Positions 50,607 through 60,051 of a DNA stretch of 64,000 nt are shown here, piece by piece. This stretch comes from Ustilago trichophora (lineage: Eukaryota > Basidiomycota > Ustilaginomycetes > Ustilaginales > Ustilaginaceae), in the NCBI GenBank assembly GCA_900323505.1, contig OOIN01000004.1, forward strand, positions 310,001 to 374,000, read 5' to 3'. The translations under genes and the position numbers were made by a program. The notes beneath the pieces are model-generated. The model made no database searches. It was given only the letters and a program-made list of their open reading frames with translations, and was not told where the DNA came from. Every line of letters begins with the position of its first letter. The stretch's first letter is position 1.

Positions 50607-52907
50607 ATGACAGGGCGCAGCCCTTCAACTTCTCCATCCAAGCTTCTCACCAGCGGGGATAGCAGCAGGACCTTTCTGAAAGGTGCCCACGATGCCGGTT
50701 CTTCCTCTCGCCTGGGCAAGCGTCAGCGTCTATCCTCGAATCTCACCGCGGACGCTGCTCCCGTTGCCTCCGGAATCACCTCCCGAGTGATCATAGCCCT
50801 CGATCTAGACGCGTTCTACGTCGCTGCATGCCGCAAGCGCGACCCTTCCCTCATCGGAATCCCCATTGGCATCCAGCAGAAAGCCTTGGTCGCAACCATC
50901 AGCTACGAAGCACGCGCAGCCGGCGTCAACAAACTCGATAGTATCAAGGATGCCCTTAAAATTTGTCCCGAAATGGTCCTTGTCAATGGCGAAGATCTGA
51001 CCTACTTTCGTCAGGTCTCGAGCCAGGTATGGAGGCTAGTGAGGTCGATTGTCTGGGAGAAGAGAGTGGAGAAGCTAGGGATGGATGAGCTGTTCTGCGA
51101 TGTGACAGAGATGGTCGATCATCATCTTGCCTCTCTGCACAAGGGAAAAGAGGGAGAGAGATGGTTCGATCTCAACCCTCCTGGTGAGGGCGGAAAGGAT
51201 GACGGGTATGGCTTCAGTTGCAAGGCTTGGCCCAGCGATTCTCCAGGACATACGCATCCGAGTCACGCGGCAGAACACTTGGAGCACAGTCGGCCCGATT
51301 GGTGGCAACAACGGATGCTGGCAGCTGCTCAGCTGGCGCTCTATCTCAGGCAGAGGATATCCAACGAGGTCGGCCTGACATGTTCGGCGGGAATCGCACC
51401 GAGCAAATCGATAGCCAAGCTTGTAGGTGCGCTGCACAAGCCGAATCAGCAGACAGCGTTCTGTCCTTCTATTGCAGGCTCAACAGCCACAGAAGAAGCC
51501 AGATTGCTCCATCACATCAACACATTCCTGGACCCACTCGACCTCCGCAAGCTGCCCGGGTTTGGTCGCGTCGTGGTGGACAAGATTCGGGACCATCTTC
51601 ATCCCGATCCCAATTTCTCGAAGGTGCAAAGCAATGGGAGGGCACGGCCGAACTTTATGGACCCGATCAACGTCTCTGATGACGAAGGCGAAAAAAAGAA
51701 GGTCAAAGTGACCGTTGGTACAGCGAGAAAGATGCTGTCGCTCGAACAGATGGTGCAGTTGTTCGGCGAAGTGATTGGGCCAAGACTATGGGCGCTGGTC
51801 TGCGGACGTGATACTGAGCCTGTGATTCCTGCACCTGACTTCCCTCTCCAGCTTTCGATCGAGGACACGTATCCATACCCAAGCCTACGCGGGCCGGCTA
51901 TCCACGCCGAAATTCTCCGACTTTCCCTTGCCCTCTTGCGCCGGCTCGAGCTGGAGCTCACTATACAACCTCGCATCCCTCTGCAGTCACCTACCCCGCT
52001 CAGCCAAGAAACGGTCATCAAGAATGAATCTGTCACCATTCGAGACTACCCTGAAGATCCACCTCCACCACCTACAGGAAAGGGTGGAGGATGGCTCCGG
52101 TACCCGCTCAAGCTGAGACTCAGCGTTCGGCAAGGCTGGAACAAGCGGGTGTCGAAGCAGACAAAGATGCCTGTTGAGATCTTTGAGCTGGATCAGCCCA
52201 GGGATGTGAGGGCTGCTGCGATAGCAAAGGCGTGTAGAGGGCTGTTACGGGCTTTGATCGGTGGAGATGATGTTGTGGGGGACGGGATGAATCTGATCAA
52301 CATCGCGGCGTTGGAGTTGAGCGAAAAGCGGCCGCAGAGAGCACTAGGTAGCTTCTTTGCGCCTGACGTATCGGCTGAAAAGGCTGCGAAGGTCGACAAG
52401 ATGACCGTTGTACCAGAAGAGGCTCCGGGTAGGGAAGACATCGACGAGGAGTTCTTGGCGAGTCTCCCACCAGAGCTCAGGGACGAGATTGCCAGAGAGT
52501 ATGGAATCCATCTTCCGCCGGCCACGATTGTCGCAGAAGCCGAAGAAGGTCCAGCTGTTAGCCTCGCGAATTGCATCGAGCTGCCCGGAAATGCACAAAG
52601 CAAGGGCAAGTCTAAGGCCATCTCTTCAGCGGCCTTGACCTGCAGCATCTGCGGAGAGGATATGGTGGTGTGGATGCAGCACGATCACGAACTGTACCCC
52701 ATCTCTGGTCTACCTTCCTGCATCTCGCCATCACCCTCGCTGTCAATTTGCGATGTTTTGTCAGAAGAAGGGCCCGAGCAGGAAAGAGATGGAGCGACAG
52801 ACGAATACAATATAGACACCGTTCCATGCGATATTTGCGACGAGCAACTGAAACCATTCATGCTCGTTGCCCATCGCCGCTTTCACGAGTTACAAGACCA
52901 ATCCTGA
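50607..52907 (+). CDS. Y-family DNA polymerase of the iota type
   Basis: This is a translesion DNA polymerase. The single exon encodes 766 residues. The palm/finger region has IIALDLDAFYVAACRK (metal-binding Asp 66 and 68), IGIQQKALVATISYEARAAG and LVNGEDLTYFRQ. GMDELFCDVTEMV (about 158-168) supplies the acidic pair. A helix-hairpin-helix stretch follows, with CSAGIAPSKSIAKL and LRKLPGFGRVVVDKI. VNGEDLT and the DE-x5-DVTEM layout resemble animal polymerase iota more than eta. The tail carries a ubiquitin-binding UBM-like motif (DEEFLASLPPELRDEIA, about 613-630). Two short Cys/His fingers follow (CSICGED near 680, CDICDEQL with HRRFHE near 740), the second probably a UBZ-like ubiquitin binder. 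Two upstream ORFs precede it. Confidence 0.9.
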   Translation: MTGRSPSTSPSKLLTSGDSSRTFLKGAHDAGSSSRLGKRQRLSSNLTADAAPVASGITSRVIIALDLDAFYVAACRKRDPSLIGIPIGIQQKALVATISYEARAAGVNKLDSIKDALKICPEMVLVNGEDLTYFRQVSSQVWRLVRSIVWEKRVEKLGMDELFCDVTEMVDHHLASLHKGKEGERWFDLNPPGEGGKDDGYGFSCKAWPSDSPGHTHPSHAAEHLEHSRPDWWQQRMLAAAQLALYLRQRISNEVGLTCSAGIAPSKSIAKLVGALHKPNQQTAFCPSIAGSTATEEARLLHHINTFLDPLDLRKLPGFGRVVVDKIRDHLHPDPNFSKVQSNGRARPNFMDPINVSDDEGEKKKVKVTVGTARKMLSLEQMVQLFGEVIGPRLWALVCGRDTEPVIPAPDFPLQLSIEDTYPYPSLRGPAIHAEILRLSLALLRRLELELTIQPRIPLQSPTPLSQETVIKNESVTIRDYPEDPPPPPTGKGGGWLRYPLKLRLSVRQGWNKRVSKQTKMPVEIFELDQPRDVRAAAIAKACRGLLRALIGGDDVVGDGMNLINIAALELSEKRPQRALGSFFAPDVSAEKAAKVDKMTVVPEEAPGREDIDEEFLASLPPELRDEIAREYGIHLPPATIVAEAEEGPAVSLANCIELPGNAQSKGKSKAISSAALTCSICGEDMVVWMQHDHELYPISGLPSCISPSPSLSICDVLSEEGPEQERDGATDEYNIDTVPCDICDEQLKPFMLVAHRRFHELQDQS

Positions 52908-53367
52908 GACACATGTGTACCCTCACCCTCTCAATAGAATGCCAGTACACTGTACCACGTCTTCAGACTGCCTTCAGACCCGTGTATGTGTTTGTGTTTC
53001 GAGACAATATGATATATTCGCGAGTCGCCAGCAACCACGTGCACACAGGTTCAAAGTGTTAGATCCAATTCTTTGACGTGAACAGGGTCGGGAAAGTGGG
53101 TAGGCGGCGTGTAACCGGTATCAAAGCGAGAGAGAGGAGAGGTCTTGATTCTTTCTTTTTTGTGCGTGCTGGGTGTGCGCGTCATTTTTTTCTTTTTTTA
53201 CTGTGTAATTTAATTTTCTGGTGTCGGCTTTCGCTAGAGGTTCGGCCCACTCGCCGCACTGCATCTCTGTGGATTCACTCGCTCGCCGTCTCCGCGCACA
53301 GAGCCAGAGCCAAAGCAGAGCCGGAATCGAGCAAATATCACGCGCAGCTCACGTTCACTTTACCATC

Positions 53368-53400
<33 letters not shown>

Positions 53401-53795
53401 CCCTCTCATCTCGTCTCGTCTCCACCTATCTTCTCCCTTGTCCCTCATCCCATCGCTACCATTTTCAAACATATAACATCGCCTTCAACTGGTGGACAGC
53501 GCTGATTCATACGGAGAACTCTTCAACGTAAAACCCCACATCGCGCTCAGAGAGCAAGGAAAAAAAAAGATCAAACAGGGTAGGTGGGAAGTTGACCGCC
53601 TTCATATCTCCACACGATTGTTGTCAGGCTGTCGAAAAGTACTGGATCGAAAAAAGGTTACCGGAAGGAGAGGCACGGTCGGACCGATAATTGTGCACAA
53701 TAGACTTGCTGGACAACTAGCTCAGCCGCCGAGTTTTGCCTCTTCGTCTCAAACGTTCAGTGTTGGATTTTCACCTGGAGAACAGGATCGGTTCA

Positions 53796-53859
<64 letters not shown>

Positions 53860-53926
53860 TACCATCCTTATTGCGACCCCTCACGGGATAAGCTCACAGA
53901 GGCGTGGCGCTGGTCGGCCAAAAACG
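52908..53926. other. intergenic / 5' leader with CA microsatellites
   Basis: CA repeats lie at 53375-53400 and 53803-53858. A frame upstream of the next gene remains open through the second repeat (as a Thr-His run) but begins with GTG, so I treat it as leader. Nothing else is recognised. Confidence 0.5.
53803..53858. repeat. (CA)n microsatellite
   Basis: About 28 near-perfect CA units lie 70 bp upstream of the following ATG. Related runs lie at 53375-53400 and 54769-54789, so three CA tracts bracket one gene. Confidence 0.95.
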
Positions 53927-54727
53927 ATGGCGCTCAACATGGACGACCTGATCGGGTCAATGCAGCACGGATTTCACGCCGGAGATCGAGGCAATGATCT
54001 CAACGAGATTCGTGAATCTCTTAAACTTTCCCTTGGTCAACAGACACCCACTGCTGGTCCATCCAATTCGCAACAACATCAACAGCAACAGTATCTTGCT
54101 CCGCGTCGAAATCCACCTTACCCACCACATCATGGTTCCCAAGGAGGTGGTGGAGGTTCTTCGTTAGATGCCGACATAGCTATGCTCTCCTCGTCTTCTT
54201 CTTCTTCTTCACAGCCATACCAGCAGCAGTACCACGCACAACAACAACAACCACCAGCATTCTTTGGAGGTCCAGGTTCGTGGGGTAGTCAATCGAGTAC
54301 TTCATCTAGCAACTTTGCCATGGGCGGTGCCGCAGGTGGATGGGGTTGTGCCCCAGCCCCGGCAAATACACCTCAACAGACCCCCGTCGAAACTTCGGCC
54401 CTCGCTCGCCAACTTCAGGCCGAATTAGAACGTCACGCCTCGCAATCTTGCAGCATCTCTCCTCCTCCTTCACACTCACAGTATACGGGACAAAACCTCT
54501 CTTCCCCACCCCTCAACAACGTCACATTACACTCTTGTCCACCACCACCAGCCGGTTTACCACCACCATATGTGGGCACAGGCACAGACGAACCGAGAAG
54601 CTATGTAAACGGCTTTTCTCCAAGAAGGGAAGATTCAGCCACACCTACAGGAGACCTCTTTAGGAATAGTTTGAGTCCGCAATCGGGTAACAATTCACGG
54701 TCAGGTGGTGGTGGTCATGGACAATAA
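53927..54727 (+). CDS. Low-complexity Gln/Ser/Gly/Pro-rich protein of unknown function
   Basis: The ATG at 53927 opens a 266-residue frame. The first 38 residues, MALNMDDLIGSMQ and DLNEIRESLKLSLG, look folded or helical. The rest is low complexity: a Gln run, a Ser run (about 89-96), Pro/Tyr-rich and Gly-rich segments, and a short coiled stretch LARQLQAELERHASQSC. No catalytic motif or membrane segment is visible. The longer in-frame extension through the CA repeat has no ATG. The composition resembles disordered regulatory or RNA-granule proteins, but no function can be claimed. CA tracts flank it on both sides. Confidence 0.6.
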   Translation: MALNMDDLIGSMQHGFHAGDRGNDLNEIRESLKLSLGQQTPTAGPSNSQQHQQQQYLAPRRNPPYPPHHGSQGGGGGSSLDADIAMLSSSSSSSSQPYQQQYHAQQQQPPAFFGGPGSWGSQSSTSSSNFAMGGAAGGWGCAPAPANTPQQTPVETSALARQLQAELERHASQSCSISPPPSHSQYTGQNLSSPPLNNVTLHSCPPPPAGLPPPYVGTGTDEPRSYVNGFSPRREDSATPTGDLFRNSLSPQSGNNSRSGGGGHGQ

Positions 54728-54998
54728 TTCTTTCAGCTTTCGTTCTCGCTTTTTTTTTGGAATCTCTTCACACACACACACACACACACCCCCCTAAGCA
54801 ATGCATTCTGCATCTCGGAACATTTCAGCACGTTTCAGTCTGTTTTGTGCCAGAACCTGTTTCCTTTGTGAGAGAAGTGTGAGTGAGTCGACAACCGGGT
54901 TGGTGATGACCAGAAACATGTGGTGAATGAGTGAAATTTGAAAGAAAACAAAGACAAGAATGGGTGTAACGCAGCGCTGCAAGGAGGTTTGAAGTGAT

Positions 54999-55908
54999 TT
55001 AGACGATAGATTCGAGTTCTTTGGCAAAGACCAGATTGGTTGCGATGGTGGTTTTTTTGGGGATGACGGTGGCACTGTTGGTGGAATTAGGGTTTGTAGA
55101 GGTGAAAGAGACGACTTGTGTTGTTGGATTGACTTGCCATCCTCGCTAAAGTTTTCCAAATCGCGTATCAAGAGTGAGTTGGATTCAGGTCAGTTGGTCT
55201 GTATCACTTGTTGTGGGATGAAGAAAGAACGGTAAGGGTTGTACTTACGCTCTGGGCGAATCCAAGCACCTGATCCAAGTTCTCAAAGAACAGCAGCGTT
55301 GCAGCATCATGCAGAGCCAAGCTGTCGTATGCCTTTTCTTCGCAACTGGCAATTTCATTCCTGATCATGTCCATGAGCAAATCCACAAAGAATCTGTACT
55401 CATCCTGGGGGGGAGTCTCCCTGCTCAACCTCCAAACTTTGCTATAGCTTCCCTCCATCAACCACCTCTCCAAGCTCACCGGGTGCTGGACGAATTTGCT
55501 ACCATTGACCAGTGTTGTTGGGAGAGTCTCGATCAGAGTGTGAAAGGCAGAGATCTGATTCGAGCTCAAGAGGCGTAGCAATTTCAATCCGAGCAAAGGT
55601 TCGTAGTTCTTCGAAGTGGGTAAAGAAGAGTCGTAGAAGGGAGTGAGGAGGGAACTGTATCGATCGAATGCGGGAATGTCGCCAATTCGGACCGAGTAAA
55701 AGGCGCCAATTTCAAGCACTTCGCGTGCCACCACCAGATCCGAAGAAGAAGAGGAAGAGGCGGCGGCGGTGGCTGGAGAAGGCACCAGAAGGTTATGTTC
55801 GGTAAGAGCAATCTTGAGCTTTGTCAAGAGCGATCGAACCTCTTCAGGTTTGGACTTGGACGAGGAAAAGGCTGTTACGAGAGCCTTGTGCAGGCTGGGA
55901 AGATCCAT
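54999..55908 (-). CDS. RPN12: 26S proteasome regulatory subunit RPN12 (PSMD8)
   Basis: RPN12 is a lid subunit of the 19S regulatory particle. Exons 55908-55249 and 55145-54999 encode 268 residues. The N-terminal helices contain LLTKLKIALTEHNLL and LEIGAFYSVRIGDIPAFDRY. The PCI-like part has YEPLLGLKLLRLLSSNQISAFHT, FVQHPVSLERWLMEGSYSKVW and EYRFFVDLLMDMIRNEIASC. The splice (AGC|GTAAGT ... TTTAG|CGA) joins GFAQSRGWQVNPTTQ, and the C-terminus TTIATNLVFAKELESIV is the family end. The 103-nt intron is phase 0. Identity is firm from the conserved tail and length. Confidence 0.94.
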
Positions 55909-56478
55909 CTCGGAGGTGTCGAGGGTTTAATGCGTATAGAATGGTCGAGAATGAAGACAGATGCGCAGAAAGACGTGTGTCGTGATGTACAAAGAGACAA
56001 GAAGAGATAGTGTGTATGTGTTTGTGAGGTGTGATGTGGAAGGGCACAGCGAACGTGTTGGTTGCTAAAGTGGAGAACCACAGATCACTCCAAGCACAAG
56101 CCCGCCCAAACGCGCGTCCCTTCAAGTTCCGCTTTCCGAAATTTGTGCGTTTCCAATTTTGCATCAATGTGTGCGGTTTTCCTGCTGTAACATTTTATCT
56201 TCTCCCAAAAACCATGGAGACCCTTGACGGCTTACAGGCTCCATGCTGAGTCGCTATCTGTCGGACAAGATAGAAAACACAGGCAGAAGGGTCTCTTGTT
56301 CGTCTGTACGGCCAATGACTTTTTCCAAGCTAAACTCGAGGGGTATCAATTCTAAACAAAGCCTAAGACGATCGCCTGGTCTTTGGCTACAATGTTGGCA
56401 AACGAGACGTGTTGATAGCACTCCTGTCTCGGTCAAAATCGTTGAGAGGAGGCACAAGCCATACCGTCAGCTGCTCGC
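55909..56478. other. RPN12 upstream region / 3' flank of the long gene
   Basis: Minus frames at 56254-56457 might include a further 3' exon of the long gene, because a GTGAGTATGCC donor-like sequence lies near its annotated end. I could not confirm one. Confidence 0.4.
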
Positions 56479-59400
56479 TCAATGATAGGCTATAGGCACA
56501 AGAGCTGGAGGCATACTCACACTGACGCTGCTGCCGTCTTCCTTTTCTACACCTTTGCTCCTTTCTGTATTCGAAGGGACGACAATGTTGGCCGATCGGT
56601 CCGTTATCTGACCCGCCGAAACAATCACAGCAAATGTCACCAAGATCGAGATCAGAACCCATTCTTCTTGCATAAAAGAGTAGGACAACTTAGCTACACT
56701 CACGCTCTCGACTGTACCCACAAGCTTGACCGAATGTTCACCCCTTATCGCCCAGAAGACCACCTCTTCTCCTGGCGAAAAAGGTCGCTTGATCCCTGGC
56801 TGCTCTGCCGCCTGCGATTGACGCGTCTTGTCTGCTGGAGTCGTTCGCCAATATGAAGAGCTCAACGTTGCTGGGGAGATTGCGAATGAGGATGTGTCGA
56901 TATATTGCGGCGCGGGGAGACTGCTGCCGAAGCTGGAAGGGAAGCTGCTGAGTGGAGTGAGGGTTGGTGGGTCGGTGTCGCGGAGCCAGTTGGGATGCTT
57001 CAGCATGAGCTCGGTGACAAGATCTGAGTTCAAAAAATTTGTCCGGGTAGGGCTCACCGAACTTGCCCAACTGCTTCCCGGCGGTATGGGAGACGGCTGA
57101 ACAGCGCTGTTGCCCATCCCCAAGCCGCTGTTCCAAGAGGCAGGATTTGGCCCCTGCCAAGAGCTCGGTAGAGATGCAGGTTGATGTAAGTATTGACCTG
57201 TAGACCTTGCTTGCCAGGCAGCTGGTCTAACTGGCTGTGATGGAGGCCATGCTGGTGCGATTGGGTCCATTCCCAATTGGTTCGACTGCGTGTATAGCCA
57301 CCAAGACGCCGTGGCAAAATCAGGGGCGGGATGGCTTGGTATCGCTGCTTGCGTGCTGATCTGTGAAGGGATAGGATGTGGCCTCGGTGTACCTTCAATG
57401 GACGCACCTATCTTTGCAGTACTGGTGAATGTGGATCTATCCTTCTTAGTGACGTCTTCTTTGGCCTTGGTCACCTTGCTGGAACCTGACGGAGGTCTGT
57501 CGCCATGCGTCACTCCCTCAAACACCGCTAAGCCCTCGTGACTCCCGATTGACATTTTACGACCTTCTCTCGCGGCCGCCTTGAAAGCTGCACTAGACTT
57601 GGACGGTGGAGAAGGCTGTCGAAACTCAGCCTCCTTCTTGGTGTCATCCTTGCGTTCTATTGAGTCTCTACGCTTCATTTTGTCCTGCATCTCCTTTTGC
57701 TTCTGCATTTGCAATTGCATCTTCATCCGCATCTGCGAGTGAAGCTGCAACAGGAGACGTTGGTAGTGCTCCGCCTTGCGAGATTTTTGCTCCTGCTCGC
57801 TCTCGGTTGTGCTGCGCTTACTGGGTCGCTGAATTTCCTCCTTGGATTGATCGGGGCCCAAGGGAATAGGTGTAGACGACGGGCGACTGGAGGTTCCGGT
57901 AATAGAGGAAGTGCTCTGAGATGGGGCCCGATCCTTCGTCATCTGACCCATGGTCTCGCTCTGTGGCCTTTGACGTTTGCGGTGATGCTGCAAATTTTGC
58001 AGACGTGCCTGCAATTCGGCAGGAACGGTCGAAGACCAGCTCGAAGAAGCCGCTGAAGAGGCTCTGGCTGACGCTTCGAGTCCAGAGGCGCTTTCTGTCG
58101 ACCCTATCAAGGATTTGGAAGAGCTCTGAGCTGTCGAGCCATCAGAAGATGCATTGCTAGCCATCCCAAGATTTGTACGCCGAATGAAGTCTAGTAGCGC
58201 TTGACGCGTGAAATCGTGGGATGTGCTTCGTTCTATTGTAGTACCTGTTGAAGTTGAGGCGTTGAATGCAGCATTCTTCGCGACAGACATGCAAGCAGAT
58301 AGAGCCTCTGGCCCAGCTAGTGTACTGGATGAGCCGACGCGGGCTGTACACTCGGCATGCAAAGCTTCTGCAGATCCGACGAGCCAAGGAGCTACTTCTT
58401 GGCTTTCAGATGCTGATGAAAAGGACGCACTCGACCAGCTCCTGGATCGAACGACATTGGAAAGTGGCACAATCTTGAGCGGGCTTCCAGCAGAGCCGGC
58501 CGTATCGCTGGAATTCTGTGTCGGCATACCGCGCGTCTGAGAAGAAGATGATGGGGCATTGGACGATGTGCTTCCTTGAGCTGCCCTAGTCGGGGATGCT
58601 GAAGGGCGGATTCCCGTCAAAAATGGCTGGTCATCGCTCTGATTCGAATCGGTCGACTTCCTCTTGCTACTGGCAGCAGCTGACTGCACGGGCTTCGACA
58701 TAACACTCAAGCTGTTGCTTCGGGAAGTCTTGGCGTCAACACGCTGACCCGCTTCCGATTCGCGATCCGTCTCAGGGTCCAGCTCATCCCGGCCATCCGA
58801 CTCGAGTATTGAAATGGGATAGCGGTGCTCAGGCTGCAGAGGTGGAGCTTGAGGGAGAGAGAAGCGAGACAGGCTAGCGAGGTCGAGTGGCCAAGTTGCT
58901 CTTGATTGGCTTCCGTACGCAGGAATTTGAGGAGTGACGCCTCGTTGAGCGGCTGTGGTGGTTTTAGCCGATGCTGCTAGGCTACTAGTGGCTTGGACAG
59001 AAGATTGCGCTCTCTCGAGTGGCTGTGATGTCATGAGAAGATCATCGGAGCCGAGTGGAAGGAAGGAAGCCCACGGCGGTACAGTTTTGTCGGCACGAGT
59101 GATGCTGGCTACTGATGCTTCATTCGAGGAAGGGCTGCGGGTGTCTGCGAAGTTGGACTGCACTGTGGAAGCTGGAATGCGTGAGGAAGATGATTGTGAA
59201 GCAGACCAGTACGAAGAGCCGTAGCTGCCAGTGGACGTTGCTGCTTGGAAGAGCTGGCGAAAGTCGGATGCGTACTTCTGTTCGAATATGTGAGGTGCGA
59301 CAGCAGCTGTCGCTACGCTTGAGGATACTTTGCCTGTGGACGGATCCGACTGTGCTTCCAGATTAGATAGCAATACCGGCGCACCGGATCGATCCGATCC

Positions 59401-60051
59401 TGTAACCAGACTGTTCGAGTGGGCACTTGTTGTGTGATTCGAAGACAAGTGCGGTGTGGAGTTACCAGCAACATCTGTGATTCTGTTGTGCTCGTTTGAC
59501 GAAGAGCTGTCTGGTATCAGTGGATCTCCTCCCAGACTCTGAAGGAAAGAGGCGAGGAAAGGGTCGTGATATGCAACGGGGGAAGCTACAGACGCAGGCG
59601 GATCTGATCCTGTCCTGCTTTTGCCTTTGTCGAGGATAGATTCCACACCTTCTGTGTTGGCAGCAGCGATGTCTCTCTTACTTCCTCCTGAAGTCCCTTC
59701 CCTGCTCGCCTGTACCTGGGTGTTGGTGTTAGTGTCGTTGGGAGGTTTGATGCTCGCTTGAGGTGCGGCCATACTGTCTTCGGACATGGCGAGACTGACT
59801 GGGGTGACGATATCAAGCAAAGCGCTTGGAGTAGTTGGTGGATGTAGACCCAACTCGTCAAGAGTCAAGGGTGAGAAAGGGCGCTGGTTGAAGGCCGACC
59901 CAAGAGGAGGGTTTGAGCCTGTTGCTGACGCTATTGCGTTTATAGGCAGCGGAGTAGACAGCTGTGGGGCATGTAGCTGATCTTCCGGACACGTTTGGGG
60001 TATCTTGTTGTCCTTCGGTTTACTTGATAGAGGCGAGCCTGTTCTGGGCAT
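56479..60051 (-). CDS. Long Ser-rich protein of unknown function
   Basis: The ATG at 60051 opens 1190 residues; the in-frame codons upstream start with TTG and look like leader. Most of the protein is Ser/Thr/Ala/Pro-rich and probably disordered. Around residues 770-850 is a charged, Met/Gln-rich coiled coil (KAEHYQRLLLQLHSQMRMK, then QKEMQDKMKRRD). Near the C-terminus FSPGEEVVFWAIRGEHSVKLVGTVESV looks like a small beta-barrel (Tudor- or SH3-like) motif. The final 75 residues after this motif follow a GTGAGT-like donor and look less natural, so the true 3' end may be spliced differently. No family is recognised; a nuclear regulatory role is only a guess. Confidence 0.6.
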   Translation of the reverse strand: MPRTGSPLSSKPKDNKIPQTCPEDQLHAPQLSTPLPINAIASATGSNPPLGSAFNQRPFSPLTLDELGLHPPTTPSALLDIVTPVSLAMSEDSMAAPQASIKPPNDTNTNTQVQASREGTSGGSKRDIAAANTEGVESILDKGKSRTGSDPPASVASPVAYHDPFLASFLQSLGGDPLIPDSSSSNEHNRITDVAGNSTPHLSSNHTTSAHSNSLVTGSDRSGAPVLLSNLEAQSDPSTGKVSSSVATAAVAPHIFEQKYASDFRQLFQAATSTGSYGSSYWSASQSSSSRIPASTVQSNFADTRSPSSNEASVASITRADKTVPPWASFLPLGSDDLLMTSQPLERAQSSVQATSSLAASAKTTTAAQRGVTPQIPAYGSQSRATWPLDLASLSRFSLPQAPPLQPEHRYPISILESDGRDELDPETDRESEAGQRVDAKTSRSNSLSVMSKPVQSAAASSKRKSTDSNQSDDQPFLTGIRPSASPTRAAQGSTSSNAPSSSSQTRGMPTQNSSDTAGSAGSPLKIVPLSNVVRSRSWSSASFSSASESQEVAPWLVGSAEALHAECTARVGSSSTLAGPEALSACMSVAKNAAFNASTSTGTTIERSTSHDFTRQALLDFIRRTNLGMASNASSDGSTAQSSSKSLIGSTESASGLEASARASSAASSSWSSTVPAELQARLQNLQHHRKRQRPQSETMGQMTKDRAPSQSTSSITGTSSRPSSTPIPLGPDQSKEEIQRPSKRSTTESEQEQKSRKAEHYQRLLLQLHSQMRMKMQLQMQKQKEMQDKMKRRDSIERKDDTKKEAEFRQPSPPSKSSAAFKAAAREGRKMSIGSHEGLAVFEGVTHGDRPPSGSSKVTKAKEDVTKKDRSTFTSTAKIGASIEGTPRPHPIPSQISTQAAIPSHPAPDFATASWWLYTQSNQLGMDPIAPAWPPSQPVRPAAWQARSTGQYLHQPASLPSSWQGPNPASWNSGLGMGNSAVQPSPIPPGSSWASSVSPTRTNFLNSDLVTELMLKHPNWLRDTDPPTLTPLSSFPSSFGSSLPAPQYIDTSSFAISPATLSSSYWRTTPADKTRQSQAAEQPGIKRPFSPGEEVVFWAIRGEHSVKLVGTVESVSVAKLSYSFMQEEWVLISILVTFAVIVSAGQITDRSANIVVPSNTERSKGVEKEDGSSVSVSMPPALVPIAYH

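Noticed and set aside
53492..53926. In-frame N-terminal extension of the low-complexity protein through the CA repeat
   Set aside because: It begins with GTG, and most of it is leader-like or a Thr-His run from the microsatellite.
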